A stretch of 64,000 bases of DNA from Lachnospiraceae bacterium. GTDB taxonomy: Bacteria; Bacillota; Clostridia; Lachnospirales; Lachnospiraceae. The stretch spans positions 1 to 64,000 of the forward strand of contig SVFH01000010.1 of the NCBI GenBank assembly GCA_015056945.1. The letters are read 5' to 3'. The position numbers were made by a program, and so were the translations under genes. Shown here piece after piece: positions 36,779-46,295 of the stretch; position 1 is the first letter of the stretch, and every line of letters starts with the position of its first letter. The notes below the pieces were generated by a model that did no database searches, was not told the origin of the DNA, and worked only from the letters and a program-made list of their open reading frames with translations.

Positions 36779-37523
36779 CCAAAGTCCTTGACGAAGCAGA
36801 ATTCAGCAGAAATGCACTCAGCACTGCCAAAACAGCCAATACTGCCAAAGCCGGGACTGAATATACAACTTTTTGCACTGCTGTAAACTCAAATGCAAGA
36901 TTTACAATCAGATTTGCACTTGCATGAAATAAAACCGGCATCCAAAACGAATCAGAAACGTGATAAACCCACGCAAGAATCACGCCGCATACAAACGCAT
37001 ACAGCCCCTGTTGCAAATTACCATGATACAAAGCAAATGCTAACGCCGAGATCAAAATTGCACCCCATAGAGGGATAAATTCCTTTGTTTTTCGAAAAAT
37101 AATTCCGCGAAAAAGTATCTCTTCCGAAAGCGGTGCTGCAACAACATACGCAAGGATACGCACATAAAAAGGAATTCCAAACATTGCCTCATTATCCTGT
37201 GTAACATTCGCACCCTCTATCTGTTCCCATGGAATCATTCCCATCAGAAAATTCATTCCCACACTAACACCGAGCGCGAGAAAAATCACACAAAGCGATA
37301 TGAAAACAGGCTTTTGGGGCACTTTTACCAGTTCTTTTTTATCCGGCAGCAAAAGAAACACCGCACCGCCTGCAAAAAGCATCGCAAGCGCTCCGATCCA
37401 CCCCTGCAAAAAAGGGAATTGCTGCATAAACATCATCCCGACCATGGCAACCAGGAGATATGCCGTTACATAGAATGCCACATATAAAAGAATGGCTCCT
37501 ATTTTACCAATATTCTTATTCAT
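36771..37523 (-). CDS. CPBP family intramembrane metalloprotease
   Basis: A 250-residue membrane protein with about eight hydrophobic segments and all three CPBP (CAAX/Abi) motifs: PLSEEILFRGIIFRK, FALYHGNLQQGLYAF and VLFHASANLIVN, giving the Glu/His/Asn metal site. Relatives process prenylated proteins in eukaryotes and act in peptide maturation or bacteriocin immunity in bacteria; the substrate here is unknown. The start overlaps the stop of the HAD phosphatase gene by 8 bp (ATGAATAA), and GGAGAAG precedes it, so the two are translationally coupled. Confidence 0.9.
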   Translation of the reverse strand: MNKNIGKIGAILLYVAFYVTAYLLVAMVGMMFMQQFPFLQGWIGALAMLFAGGAVFLLLPDKKELVKVPQKPVFISLCVIFLALGVSVGMNFLMGMIPWEQIEGANVTQDNEAMFGIPFYVRILAYVVAAPLSEEILFRGIIFRKTKEFIPLWGAILISALAFALYHGNLQQGLYAFVCGVILAWVYHVSDSFWMPVLFHASANLIVNLAFEFTAVQKVVYSVPALAVLAVLAVLSAFLLNSASSRTLEK

Positions 37524-38181
37524 TTATCTTCTCCAGTAAAAGAATCTGCAATTCCTCCACGGTGTTTACAATATAATCTGCACCTGCTGCTTCAAGTTCA
37601 CCTTCTTCTGCAAATCCATAGTACACACCGATGCTGTCAATTCCTTCTTCTTTGGCTCCTTCAACATCATAACGTCTGTCACCTATCATTAACATCCCGC
37701 TTCGTTTTTCATCCGTAATTTTCATCCTGCGAATCACTTCCCTTATTACGGCTGCTTTGGAATCTCTTTTTCCTTCCAAATCACTTCCTACAATGCAATC
37801 AAAATAGGAATCCAGTGCAAAATGTTGCATAATATCTTCTACAAAAACTTCCGGTTTACTGGAAGCAACTGCAAGCATAAAACCTGCCTCTTTTAATGAT
37901 GCAAGCAGCTTTTCGATTCCGGGATAAGGAGAATTTTCATATTTTCCGACTGTACTGAAGCGTTCTCTGTAAAATGCAACCGCGGTTTCCGCATCCTCTC
38001 CTTCCAGCGCAAAATGATCTTGAAAGCTCTGACGCAAAGGGGGGCCTACAAAAACCTCAAGCGCTTTCAAATCCGTAAACGTAATTCCCATTTTACCAAG
38101 TGCATACTGCACACAACGACAAATTCCCGGTGCCGAATCCGTCAGTGTTCCGTCCAAATCAAATAAAAGATAACGATACAT
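37516..38181 (-). CDS. HAD family hydrolase, phosphoglycolate phosphatase-like
   Basis: A 221-residue cytoplasmic phosphatase. Motif I is LLFDLDGTLTDSAPGI, motif II is in MLAVASSKP, and motif III/IV is GMLMIGDRRYDVEGAKEEGI, with the helical cap inserted after motif I as in the Gph subgroup. Substrates in this group include phosphoglycolate and sugar phosphates and cannot be told apart by eye. GGGAGG precedes the ATG. It lies 12 bp after addA and overlaps the CPBP gene, so it belongs to the addB-addA operon. Confidence 0.9.
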   Translation of the reverse strand: MYRYLLFDLDGTLTDSAPGICRCVQYALGKMGITFTDLKALEVFVGPPLRQSFQDHFALEGEDAETAVAFYRERFSTVGKYENSPYPGIEKLLASLKEAGFMLAVASSKPEVFVEDIMQHFALDSYFDCIVGSDLEGKRDSKAAVIREVIRRMKITDEKRSGMLMIGDRRYDVEGAKEEGIDSIGVYYGFAEEGELEAAGADYIVNTVEELQILLLEKINE

Positions 38182-38193
38182 CCGTTTTCCTCC

Positions 38194-41100
38194 CTAATGC
38201 TTTATTACATCATAAATCTGTACTGTTTCCTGTAAAGCAAATGAATATAAAATTTTAGCCGAAACAGGCTTATGTGTCAAGCGCGTCAACGCTTGTGCAT
38301 AATAGTCCAACTGTGTGGCATACCTGTTTATCAATTCCGCACCTTCTTTAACACGGTCCGTTTTGTAATCAAGAAGGACAAGAGTTCCGTTTTCTTCAAA
38401 ATATGCATCAATCACACCTTGAATCAGAACCTGCTCCTGCTGTGGGAATCCGGAATCCAGAAGGCTTGCCTCTATACCGAGTACAAATGGCTGCTCACAA
38501 TATAGCCTCCCCTCTTTCATGGCCGCTCCCATTCTTTTAGCGAGAGGATTTTGCAAAAAGGCAATCACTTTTTTTCTGTCAACAAGCTCACTCCACTCTT
38601 TTGATAACATACCGCTTGTACACATGCGTTCAAACTGTCGGTCATACTCTGCACTGATATCCTGCGTCTCGAGAAAGGCAGCATAATCCAGCAGCTCCAT
38701 TACCCTGTGATATGCACTTCCGCGTCTTGTTCCGCCACCCTCCTGCGTTGCACTGATAAAAGAAGGTATATACTCTGTATCCTCTTCTCCACGATAGAGC
38801 GAAGCGGATGCTTCCAATGCTTCCTCATAGGAATCTTTCTTCAATTCTGACACAGTTGTCTTTGTGAAAAGTCCCTCTAATGACACATGCGGATACTGAT
38901 ATGTTGCAAAAATATTCTTGGGTGTCAGTCCAAGAAGGTACTCTTTCTTCAAAAACTGCCTTACTTCTTCCTTATTTTGTTCCGAAAGAAGTTCTTCCGG
39001 CAAAAATTCATCACACACAAAGCATTCCGGCTCACTTAATACCACCGGTACACACAAGCTCATAAAAGAATTGGCTTTCAAAAGCTCCGATTGGGAAAAA
39101 CTTTGCTTTGCATACATTTTCCCGGAATCATTTACAAATCCGGTCAAAAAAAGTTTCTCTTTGGCTCTGGTAAGTGCCACATAGAGAATTCTCATATCTT
39201 CTCCTCTGGCATCCATGCGTTTTTTTACAGCAATCGCATTCTTATAAAGTGTTGTCGAAACGCGCCGACTCACCCGGTCAAAATAGTCAACCGCAACGCC
39301 GAACGTATCATCACACAGCAGTGAATCGGAATAATCCGTTTTTCTAAACTGCTTGGCCAAACCGGATACGAAACAAATCGGAAATTCAAGTCCTTTACTT
39401 TTATGGATAGTCATAATCCTGACAACATCCGCATCTTCCGCAAGCACATTTGCCTCTCCGAAGTCAATCTCTTTTTCTTTCATATTCTCAATATAGCGCA
39501 CGAAATGAAATACACCTGCATAACCGGTCCCTTCAAATGCCTTGGCTTTTTGGAGTAAAAGCCTTACGTTAGCCCGCTGCTGTTCCCCATCCGGTAACAA
39601 AGCAACATGGTTTTCATAGTCAAAGTGGCGGACAATCCCTTCAAGCAGTTCGAAAATTCCCATATAGACAGCTTTTTCACGAAATACATTAATCTGTGTA
39701 AGAAAAGCAGCTACTTTTTCTGTCAGACATTCTCTCTCCTTGTTACTTTCTGACGCTTGTGTCATTTCGTGTCTGCCGTATCTGACAAGTGAATCATATA
39801 AAAGTTCCTCTTTCGTTCCCGCAATACGGATTCTTGCGATTTCCTCTTCCGAAAAACCGCCGAGATAAGAATGTAATACCGACAAAAGAGGGATATCCTG
39901 ACGCGGATTATTAACGAGTGTCAGATAATCCAGCAGTAAATGAATTTCCGCAGTTTTGAAATAACCGGAACGCGAAGTAATATGTGTCGGAATATTCTCC
40001 TGTGTCAGTATTTTCTTAAATACATCATCTACTCCGCTTGCAACACGAAGCAAAATAACCATATCCGAATAACGGGCCGGACGCAGTTCCTTGGTTTTTT
40101 TATCCGTAACCAGAAACCGGCCGTGTAATTCACGAATTCGTTTGGCTATCATATAGGCTTCCAGTTCTACGTTGGAATACTCCGGAATAATACCTGCCGA
40201 AACGCTTTCTTTCATTTTCTTTTTATCGAAATAGAGAAGCTGTGCGCGTTGCTCCTGCATTGGCGTGTCGGGATATTCGGCTCCAAGATACAGTTTCGCA
40301 TCCTCATCGTAAGAAATAGCTCCCACTTCTTTTATCATCAGTTTTTCAAATACGGCATTTACGCTATCCACTACTTCTTTGCGGCTTCTGAAATTTTTGG
40401 ACAAATCTATCCTGCGCTTAACACCGCCCGATTTATCATAAGTTTCATATTTTTCCATAAATATCTCGGGTTTTGCCAGTCGAAACCGATAAATACTCTG
40501 CTTTACATCCCCTACCATGAAACGGTTTCCGAATGTTTCTGATTGTCTGCTTATACTTTCAAGAAGAAGTTCCTGTACTGCATTACTATCCTGGTATTCA
40601 TCCACCATGACCTCCTGAAAATATTCCTGATAAGATTTTGCAACCTCTGTAGGAACATAAACTCCGTTTTCTTTTTGCAAAAGAATCTTCAAAGCCTTAT
40701 GCTCCATATCTGAGAAATCAATCACATTCTTTTCCTGTTTCTTTTCATTTAATGCGGTCAGAAATTCCAGCGTGATCCGTAACATGTAATATAGCAACTT
40801 TGTGCTCTCAAAATACTCCTGTTTTATCGCTTCCGGTTCTGCATAATACAGGGTATTCTGTAAATCTTCCAGCAAACTCTTGGCGTTTGCACGCAGCTCT
40901 TTTACGGCCTCTTTATTCTCTTCCGTCTGTTCCGGATTTTTTTTGTTTGAAAGACGTACAAATGAAACTTCAGAAAGCATAACGTACTTTGCCCGTTCAT
41001 CCGTCTGTTCCCGCAAACTCACATAAAAGCTCATATCACTCTCAAGAGCCGGTCTGTACTGGGAAGGGCCGTCCGGTAAATCGCAAATCCGAAGCGCTTC

Positions 41101-41796
41101 CCTTATATATGCAATGCTTTCGTCTAATACCATCTTCTCATATTCCGTAAGCATCTCTTTCCATGGTAATTCAGCAAAATGAGCTTCATCAGCATCAAGA
41201 ATACTCTCCGCACATTCCTGCAACCACTCTTCAGGAAAAGGGTGGCTTTGGGAAAACTTATAGATTTGCAAAATTTTCTCTTTTGCATTTTTCAAATCCC
41301 ACCCATTCGTAAAAGCCTCCACAAACGCAAGAAAACCTTCATCGGGAGAAGTTATTTTATCCGCAAACAGTTCATCCATCGTTTCATCCATCAACAGCTT
41401 TACACCGTTTTCATCAATCATTTGAAATGCCGGATCAAGGTTGATATCGTGAAAATGATTTTTCAAAAGATACAGGCAAAAACTGTCTATTGTTGTAATC
41501 TGCGCATTATGTAAAAGCGTTATTTGCTTTTTCAGGCGGGTATCCGTTGGACACTCCGCTATTTTATCATGCAAAGCAGATGCAATTCTTTCACGCATTT
41601 CAGCAGCTGCTGCCTGCGTAAAAGTCACAATTAAGATGCGGTCAATTGAAATCGGGTTTTGCGCATCACAAAGACGCTCGATAATTCGTTGTGTCAAAAC
41701 AGCGGTTTTACCGCTTCCCGCGGCTGCAGAAACAAGAAGATTGCAGTCGCGAAGATTAATCACCGCTTCCTGTTCAGGTGTGTATTTCACTTTCAT
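38194..41796 (-). CDS. addA: ATP-dependent helicase/nuclease subunit A
   Basis: A 1200-residue UvrD-family helicase with a C-terminal RecB-type nuclease, the catalytic subunit of AddAB, which processes double-strand breaks for RecA. Walker A is LVSAAAGSGKTAVLTQRIIE, Walker B is MVDEYQDSN, and motif IV-VI elements include RIMTIHKSKGLEFPICFVSG and LYVALTRAKEKL. The nuclease motif LLDYKTDRV is near the C-terminus. The start at 41796 has AAGGAG 8 nt upstream and overlaps the end of addB by 23 bp. The length is normal. Confidence 0.96.
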   Translation of the reverse strand: MKVKYTPEQEAVINLRDCNLLVSAAAGSGKTAVLTQRIIERLCDAQNPISIDRILIVTFTQAAAAEMRERIASALHDKIAECPTDTRLKKQITLLHNAQITTIDSFCLYLLKNHFHDINLDPAFQMIDENGVKLLMDETMDELFADKITSPDEGFLAFVEAFTNGWDLKNAKEKILQIYKFSQSHPFPEEWLQECAESILDADEAHFAELPWKEMLTEYEKMVLDESIAYIREALRICDLPDGPSQYRPALESDMSFYVSLREQTDERAKYVMLSEVSFVRLSNKKNPEQTEENKEAVKELRANAKSLLEDLQNTLYYAEPEAIKQEYFESTKLLYYMLRITLEFLTALNEKKQEKNVIDFSDMEHKALKILLQKENGVYVPTEVAKSYQEYFQEVMVDEYQDSNAVQELLLESISRQSETFGNRFMVGDVKQSIYRFRLAKPEIFMEKYETYDKSGGVKRRIDLSKNFRSRKEVVDSVNAVFEKLMIKEVGAISYDEDAKLYLGAEYPDTPMQEQRAQLLYFDKKKMKESVSAGIIPEYSNVELEAYMIAKRIRELHGRFLVTDKKTKELRPARYSDMVILLRVASGVDDVFKKILTQENIPTHITSRSGYFKTAEIHLLLDYLTLVNNPRQDIPLLSVLHSYLGGFSEEEIARIRIAGTKEELLYDSLVRYGRHEMTQASESNKERECLTEKVAAFLTQINVFREKAVYMGIFELLEGIVRHFDYENHVALLPDGEQQRANVRLLLQKAKAFEGTGYAGVFHFVRYIENMKEKEIDFGEANVLAEDADVVRIMTIHKSKGLEFPICFVSGLAKQFRKTDYSDSLLCDDTFGVAVDYFDRVSRRVSTTLYKNAIAVKKRMDARGEDMRILYVALTRAKEKLFLTGFVNDSGKMYAKQSFSQSELLKANSFMSLCVPVVLSEPECFVCDEFLPEELLSEQNKEEVRQFLKKEYLLGLTPKNIFATYQYPHVSLEGLFTKTTVSELKKDSYEEALEASASLYRGEEDTEYIPSFISATQEGGGTRRGSAYHRVMELLDYAAFLETQDISAEYDRQFERMCTSGMLSKEWSELVDRKKVIAFLQNPLAKRMGAAMKEGRLYCEQPFVLGIEASLLDSGFPQQEQVLIQGVIDAYFEENGTLVLLDYKTDRVKEGAELINRYATQLDYYAQALTRLTHKPVSAKILYSFALQETVQIYDVIKH

Positions 41797-44700
41797 CTTC
41801 CTTGCTCCTTTCTTCGCATAGTTCTGCAAGTGTTACATCCGGCTTGTACTCCTTCCTGTACCCCGGAATTCTTTCGTCAAATCCGCATGAAGTCTTATAA
41901 GGACAATATTCACAAGCATCCTGTTTTGAGGCATTTACAGGTGTACAGGTGATTTCCCCCTTCATGATTTCCTTTGCCAGTCCGACAGCCTTTTTTTCAG
42001 AATAATCAAGTACGGTCTGAAAAGCATTTGACTGCATTACGTGTTCTGTTTCTTTAATTTCCTCGTTTTTTTCATTCTTCTTCACAGGGATTACCAAAGA
42101 CTGACCACTGAAGGAAGTGTCCAATTTGTCGACAATTCCCGCTCTGGAACACACGACGCCCTTTGTATTCAGCACCCCTAAAATTGCATCCTGCATTTCC
42201 TGTTCGGTAAGCATTTTCTTCTCCCTGATTTGCGGATCCTGAATCCGGTAAAACAGCATTGCCGCCGGTGTTATTTTCAGCGGAGCCTTCTCTGCTTCAA
42301 GCGAAAGCAATACCTGTTTCATATATACAGCAAGCTGAAGTGACAGTCCGTAATAAAGACCTGTGATATCAAAATCTCTGCTGCCGGTTTTATAATCAAT
42401 AATTTTTACCATTATCTCATCATCTGTCCGGCACAAATCGATACGGTCAATTTTACCTTTCAATAAAATATTATTTTCATACATTTTGCGGAATTTCCGT
42501 TCATAATCATACGGTTCAAACTCTCCTGCCGCCAGATGCGTACGCAACGTACGGATACTGCGCATAAGGATTCTATGAATCTGTCCGGCATAAAACTCCC
42601 GGTTTGCATCATCCCTGAATACAGCATTCTGATTTGCACATATCACTTCTGTTGTTACTTTTTCAACAATACTTTCCATCAATTCATCCTGAAGCTCTGC
42701 CCAGGAAAGATGATTCTTTTTTAATTCTTCCCCAAAATGCTGCAATATTTCGTGCGAAAGATTTCCCATATCAAGTGCTGCAAAAGAAGGTTCTTCACGC
42801 TCTCTCAAATGAAGACCGTAAGAAAGAAAATGCGCATACCGGCAAGCCGCAAAACGCTCCAATGAACTGATACTGCAATTTAATATTTCTCCGTAAAGCT
42901 TTTTCGCCAATTCTTCGCCGAGTGATTCCGGCTGATATGTTGTAAATGCCGTATCCAGCGCCTGTTTCAACCAGTTTTCGTCTGCTGCATGCAAATCACT
43001 GCATAAAGATAGCAGCAACTCTGTCTTTTTCGGCTGCATTTGCAAATTATCCGTCAAATATGCTTGCAATAATTCGCTAAACACATCCTTTTCATCCTGT
43101 AAAGACAGAATCGGCCGTTCTTCCTCGCATGATTTACAGGAAAGTGTCGGAAATATCTGAGAGATATTTTTTATCAGATATGCGGGCGTTAATGCTTCCC
43201 CATTTTCGGCAACAGATGCAAAGGACAGCCATAAAAATTCTTCCGGCTTTGTCAGATTCATATATAAATATAATTGTTGAATAAACATCTGCATTGCAGG
43301 TGTTGGTGAAAGTTCCATTCCTGATTCCTGCAAAAATTCACGTTCCATATCAGAAATCAAACCGCCGCTTCGGTTATTTTTGGGAATTTTACCATCATTC
43401 ACGCCCAAGAAAAACAATGCTTTGATTTCTTTCAAACGGGTTCTTTCAATATCTCCGACAATCAGAGAATCCACTCCTTGCGGCAATGACGCAACACGGA
43501 TTTCCATAAGACCGGCGTCAAGAATATCGCTAAATTCCTTTAATGAAAGCATCTCACTTCCCAGAAGAGAAACAATTTGTTCAAGCAACTGCATAATTAA
43601 TTTATATATTTGCTCATATTCTTTGGCCTTCGCCAAATCATTCTGCGCCTCAAATTTGCTTGCAAATGTTCGCAAGCCTTCAGAAAGTTTTTCACGTACA
43701 CAGAATGAATATACTTCCCTGCACCAGGTTTCTGCCGTCCGGTCCTGTCCTGATAATGAAACCAGATTTGAGAATTTATCAATGATGCTCTCCCTGACCT
43801 CATTTAAAGCCTCCAGTTCCTCTGCCTTACCGTATATTTCCCTGCTTGGATGAACAAAAGCTTTGTTCCACATCCGATATCCGCAAATCCCCTGTGCGCG
43901 AACATAATTATCCAGCTTGTCCGTCAAATCCCTATCAATTCCGGCAAGATTGCTGCGCAAAAAAGTAAATACATCATCATACTTAAAGTCATTACGAACA
44001 ATGGCAAGCATACTTCGCAAAAAAGCCACAAAGGGATTTTGCATTAAATTTGCAGTATCGTCGATAAAATACGGCAATCCGTATTTTTCAAACTGCTTTC
44101 TCAAAGGATTTGCATAGGCATCCATGTCAGAAACCACAACTGCAATATCACGATAACGGTATCCCTTTTGCGTAATCAGTTCCATCATTTTACGGCAACA
44201 TAACCCGCACTCCTGTTGTAAGGAGCCTGCTTTCACCACTTCTATAGCCGTTAGTTCCTCTGTAGACGCATAGGCTTTCGTTTCATTGCGAAACAGCATA
44301 CGTTCCAGATGTGCAAGCTGTGTATTGGAAGCATAACGTTTCACAACATCATCCTTTAATATCACATCCTCACCCAGAGCAACATTATTGTTCATTGCCA
44401 GTTTTTGTAAAGTAAATACCGTTTTCTGTGTCAGCGCAAATAAACCTGTCGGATCATCTATTTTATATGGTTGATATTGATGATCCAATACAAGTGTCAC
44501 ATTTACTTCTTTCGCATAAACCAATAATTTCTCAATTACTCTGTTCTGTATGGGGGTAAATCCCGTAAAACCATCCAGCACTATTACACTACGGCGCAAA
44601 AGTTTTGAATATTCCATTCTTTCGCACAGTAAATGAAGTGTGCTTTCTGTTGTCAGATATTGACGATTACAAATCTCCAAAAATTTATTGTAAAGATACG

Positions 44701-45178
44701 CCAGTTCCTCCAATTTCAAAAAAAGCGTTCTTCTGCTCCGGGCAAAACCCGCAAGTTTTTTCACATCTTCCACCGACAAATCATACTGCATGAATTCTGA
44801 TAGCACCGATTTCACTTCTTCCACAAATCCACTTGTACGAAGTCCGGCCGCCAACAGAGGAATTTCACTCTTTTCTTCTTCCATCAGCTTACGAAGAATT
44901 AAGCATTTACCGGTATCATCAAGCACCGGCAAATCTGCTTTTCCCACTTCTTCAAAAATACGATGCGCCAGACGCCCAAAGCTCAATACATCAATGTTTA
45001 AGATTCCTCCATCCGGATGACGTTGCACTATTTGCTTTTGTGTCTGCATCGTAAACTGGTCGGGAACGATTATCAAAAAATCCGCATCCCGATGCGCAGC
45101 GGCTCTATTAATTATTTCATTCTGAATTGCTGTTGTTTTACCGGCACCGGAAGCCCCGAACCAAAAACGTAAAGCCAT
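41774..45178 (-). CDS. addB: ATP-dependent helicase/nuclease subunit B
   Basis: A 1134-residue partner of AddA. It has an N-terminal Walker A, FGASGAGKTTAIQNEI, an inactivated helicase fold and a C-terminal RecB-like nuclease with IDYKTGSRDF. The four-cysteine iron-sulfur staple is visible: one Cys before the nuclease (SLERFAACRYAHFLSYGLHL) and the terminal CEYCPYKTSCGFD group. AGGAGG precedes the ATG at 45178. It is the first gene of addB-addA-HAD-CPBP, after a terminator that separates it from the YjfB-like gene. Confidence 0.95.
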   Translation of the reverse strand: MALRFWFGASGAGKTTAIQNEIINRAAAHRDADFLIIVPDQFTMQTQKQIVQRHPDGGILNIDVLSFGRLAHRIFEEVGKADLPVLDDTGKCLILRKLMEEEKSEIPLLAAGLRTSGFVEEVKSVLSEFMQYDLSVEDVKKLAGFARSRRTLFLKLEELAYLYNKFLEICNRQYLTTESTLHLLCERMEYSKLLRRSVIVLDGFTGFTPIQNRVIEKLLVYAKEVNVTLVLDHQYQPYKIDDPTGLFALTQKTVFTLQKLAMNNNVALGEDVILKDDVVKRYASNTQLAHLERMLFRNETKAYASTEELTAIEVVKAGSLQQECGLCCRKMMELITQKGYRYRDIAVVVSDMDAYANPLRKQFEKYGLPYFIDDTANLMQNPFVAFLRSMLAIVRNDFKYDDVFTFLRSNLAGIDRDLTDKLDNYVRAQGICGYRMWNKAFVHPSREIYGKAEELEALNEVRESIIDKFSNLVSLSGQDRTAETWCREVYSFCVREKLSEGLRTFASKFEAQNDLAKAKEYEQIYKLIMQLLEQIVSLLGSEMLSLKEFSDILDAGLMEIRVASLPQGVDSLIVGDIERTRLKEIKALFFLGVNDGKIPKNNRSGGLISDMEREFLQESGMELSPTPAMQMFIQQLYLYMNLTKPEEFLWLSFASVAENGEALTPAYLIKNISQIFPTLSCKSCEEERPILSLQDEKDVFSELLQAYLTDNLQMQPKKTELLLSLCSDLHAADENWLKQALDTAFTTYQPESLGEELAKKLYGEILNCSISSLERFAACRYAHFLSYGLHLREREEPSFAALDMGNLSHEILQHFGEELKKNHLSWAELQDELMESIVEKVTTEVICANQNAVFRDDANREFYAGQIHRILMRSIRTLRTHLAAGEFEPYDYERKFRKMYENNILLKGKIDRIDLCRTDDEIMVKIIDYKTGSRDFDITGLYYGLSLQLAVYMKQVLLSLEAEKAPLKITPAAMLFYRIQDPQIREKKMLTEQEMQDAILGVLNTKGVVCSRAGIVDKLDTSFSGQSLVIPVKKNEKNEEIKETEHVMQSNAFQTVLDYSEKKAVGLAKEIMKGEITCTPVNASKQDACEYCPYKTSCGFDERIPGYRKEYKPDVTLAELCEERSKEDESEIHT

Positions 45179-45200
45179 CTTTTATTCCTCCTATGATGTA

Positions 45201-45230
45201 AAAAAGAACCATCTAAAATGGTTCTTTTCT
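45201..45230 (-). terminator. Terminator after the YjfB-like gene
   Basis: AAAAGAACCAT (45202-45212) pairs perfectly with ATGGTTCTTTT (45218-45228) around a five-base loop. It isolates addB from the genes upstream. Confidence 0.85.
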
Positions 45231-45248
45231 TAAACAATCATTTCATAT

Positions 45249-45440
45249 TTACACAGATATATCAATTGTTCCGCCAAGATGCGGTGTTACGGAATGTTGC
45301 ATTGCAGATGCATCAATCATATTAACCAACTGTGCACTGGCAGATTCTGCCGTTTCCATTGCCTTGTCTAATACGGCAACACCAACCTTACTCATAACGT
45401 CGTTTTGAGCCATCGCCATGGATAATCCTGCAATATCCAT
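45249..45440 (-). CDS. YjfB-like putative motility protein
   Basis: A 63-residue protein starting MDIAGLSMAMAQNDVMSKVG and ending with PHLGGTIDISV. It has the size and sequence plan of the YjfB family (MDIA..LSM near the start, HLGG..D near the end), small proteins that belong to the motility regulon in Bacillus. No enzymatic role is known. AAAGGA precedes the ATG by 9 nt. It follows the sigma-like gene by 53 bp. That gap holds a perfect 12-bp palindrome, GTCTTATAAGAC (45467-45478). A terminator follows the gene. Confidence 0.85.
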   Translation of the reverse strand: MDIAGLSMAMAQNDVMSKVGVAVLDKAMETAESASAQLVNMIDASAMQHSVTPHLGGTIDISV

Positions 45441-45493
45441 ATCATCACATCCTTTCTTTTACAATCGTCTTATAAGACAATTACCCATTTCAT

Positions 45494-46180
45494 TTACTGT
45501 AATTCCTGCACAATCCTATAATAAATATCGTCCGGATTCGGAACTACTGTATCCTTAAATAACAATACATATGCCAATAAAATTAATGAAATATCAATTG
45601 TAGGAATCTCGATATCATTCTCATTCGCATATTCTTTACAATAACCATCAATCAAGAGAAGAATATATCTCGTTCTCTTATTGACCACCGAATCATCACA
45701 ATGGAATAAATCACAAATCAGACTCAAATCAAGTCCGTCATAGAAATACGCAAGCCCTGCAAGCGCATGAATCGGTAACAAATGTTCAAAATAACGAGAA
45801 GCAAGGATTGCAGTCTCTGCATCCGTCAACATCATGGAATGTCCGGTATTTACAACTGCACTAAGCTGGTCAAACCTTCCCATTTCCTCATCCATCAGCA
45901 TGCCTGAACAATGAATGCTTACCCAGTCTGCAAGATGAGTATACATAATTTTGTTCATCCACTTCACGGATTCTTCCGCAGTCGTCAATTGATCAAGCCG
46001 AATAAACATACTCTTATATATCTTTACTACCATACGCTGCGCTTCGTCTTCGTTATGTATAATCTGTTTTACATGAAAATAAACATCACTAACCGTTAAT
46101 AAATAAATATTTCTAAATGCTTCCGTATTACCGCCGAGCAATTGTCTGAATTCACGATTCAACTCGTACGTCTGTTTCAT
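45494..46180 (-). CDS. Sigma-70-like protein of unknown function
   Basis: A 228-residue cytoplasmic protein that I do not recognise with certainty. Residues about 8-85 have the length and helix pattern of ECF sigma region 2 (FRNIYLLTVSDVYFHVKQII, then NEDEAQRMVVKIYKSMFIRL), and residues about 130-180 could be a degenerate region 4, but the promoter-recognition residues are not obvious. The C-terminus has a hydrophobic segment (TIDISLILLAYVLLF). GGAGG lies 8 nt before the ATG at 46180, so the longer frame is discarded. It has its own promoter inside the terminator region of the cellulase operon. It could be a sigma relative that acts as a regulator. Confidence 0.6.
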   Translation of the reverse strand: MKQTYELNREFRQLLGGNTEAFRNIYLLTVSDVYFHVKQIIHNEDEAQRMVVKIYKSMFIRLDQLTTAEESVKWMNKIMYTHLADWVSIHCSGMLMDEEMGRFDQLSAVVNTGHSMMLTDAETAILASRYFEHLLPIHALAGLAYFYDGLDLSLICDLFHCDDSVVNKRTRYILLLIDGYCKEYANENDIEIPTIDISLILLAYVLLFKDTVVPNPDDIYYRIVQELQ

Positions 46181-46227
46181 TACCGCTGCCTCCCCGCACA
46201 CGAATATTACAAATTCTTCTTATGTAT

Positions 46228-46256
46228 ATTTTACCTTTAAAATGAAAATATTGCAA
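46228..46256 (-). promoter_or_regulatory. Promoter of the sigma-like gene
   Basis: On the minus strand TTGCAA (46251-46256) and TAAAAT (46228-46233) are 17 bp apart. The -35 box lies inside the terminator stem of the upstream operon, so read-through and initiation are packed together. Confidence 0.65.
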
Positions 46257-46293
46257 TTCATTTTTGACATTTCTGTCAAGAAAACAATATTTT
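46245..46293 (-). terminator. Terminator of the 16.7-kb operon, nested hairpins
   Basis: An outer stem pairs AAAATATTG (46245-46253) with CAATATTTT (46285-46293). Inside it TTGACA (46264-46269) pairs with TGTCAA (46274-46279). It begins 2 bp after the cellulase stop codon. Confidence 0.65.
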
Positions 46294-46295
46294 TC

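Noticed and set aside
42536-44117. Several plus-strand frames across addB
   Set aside because: All are antisense shadows of a full-length, well-conserved addB.
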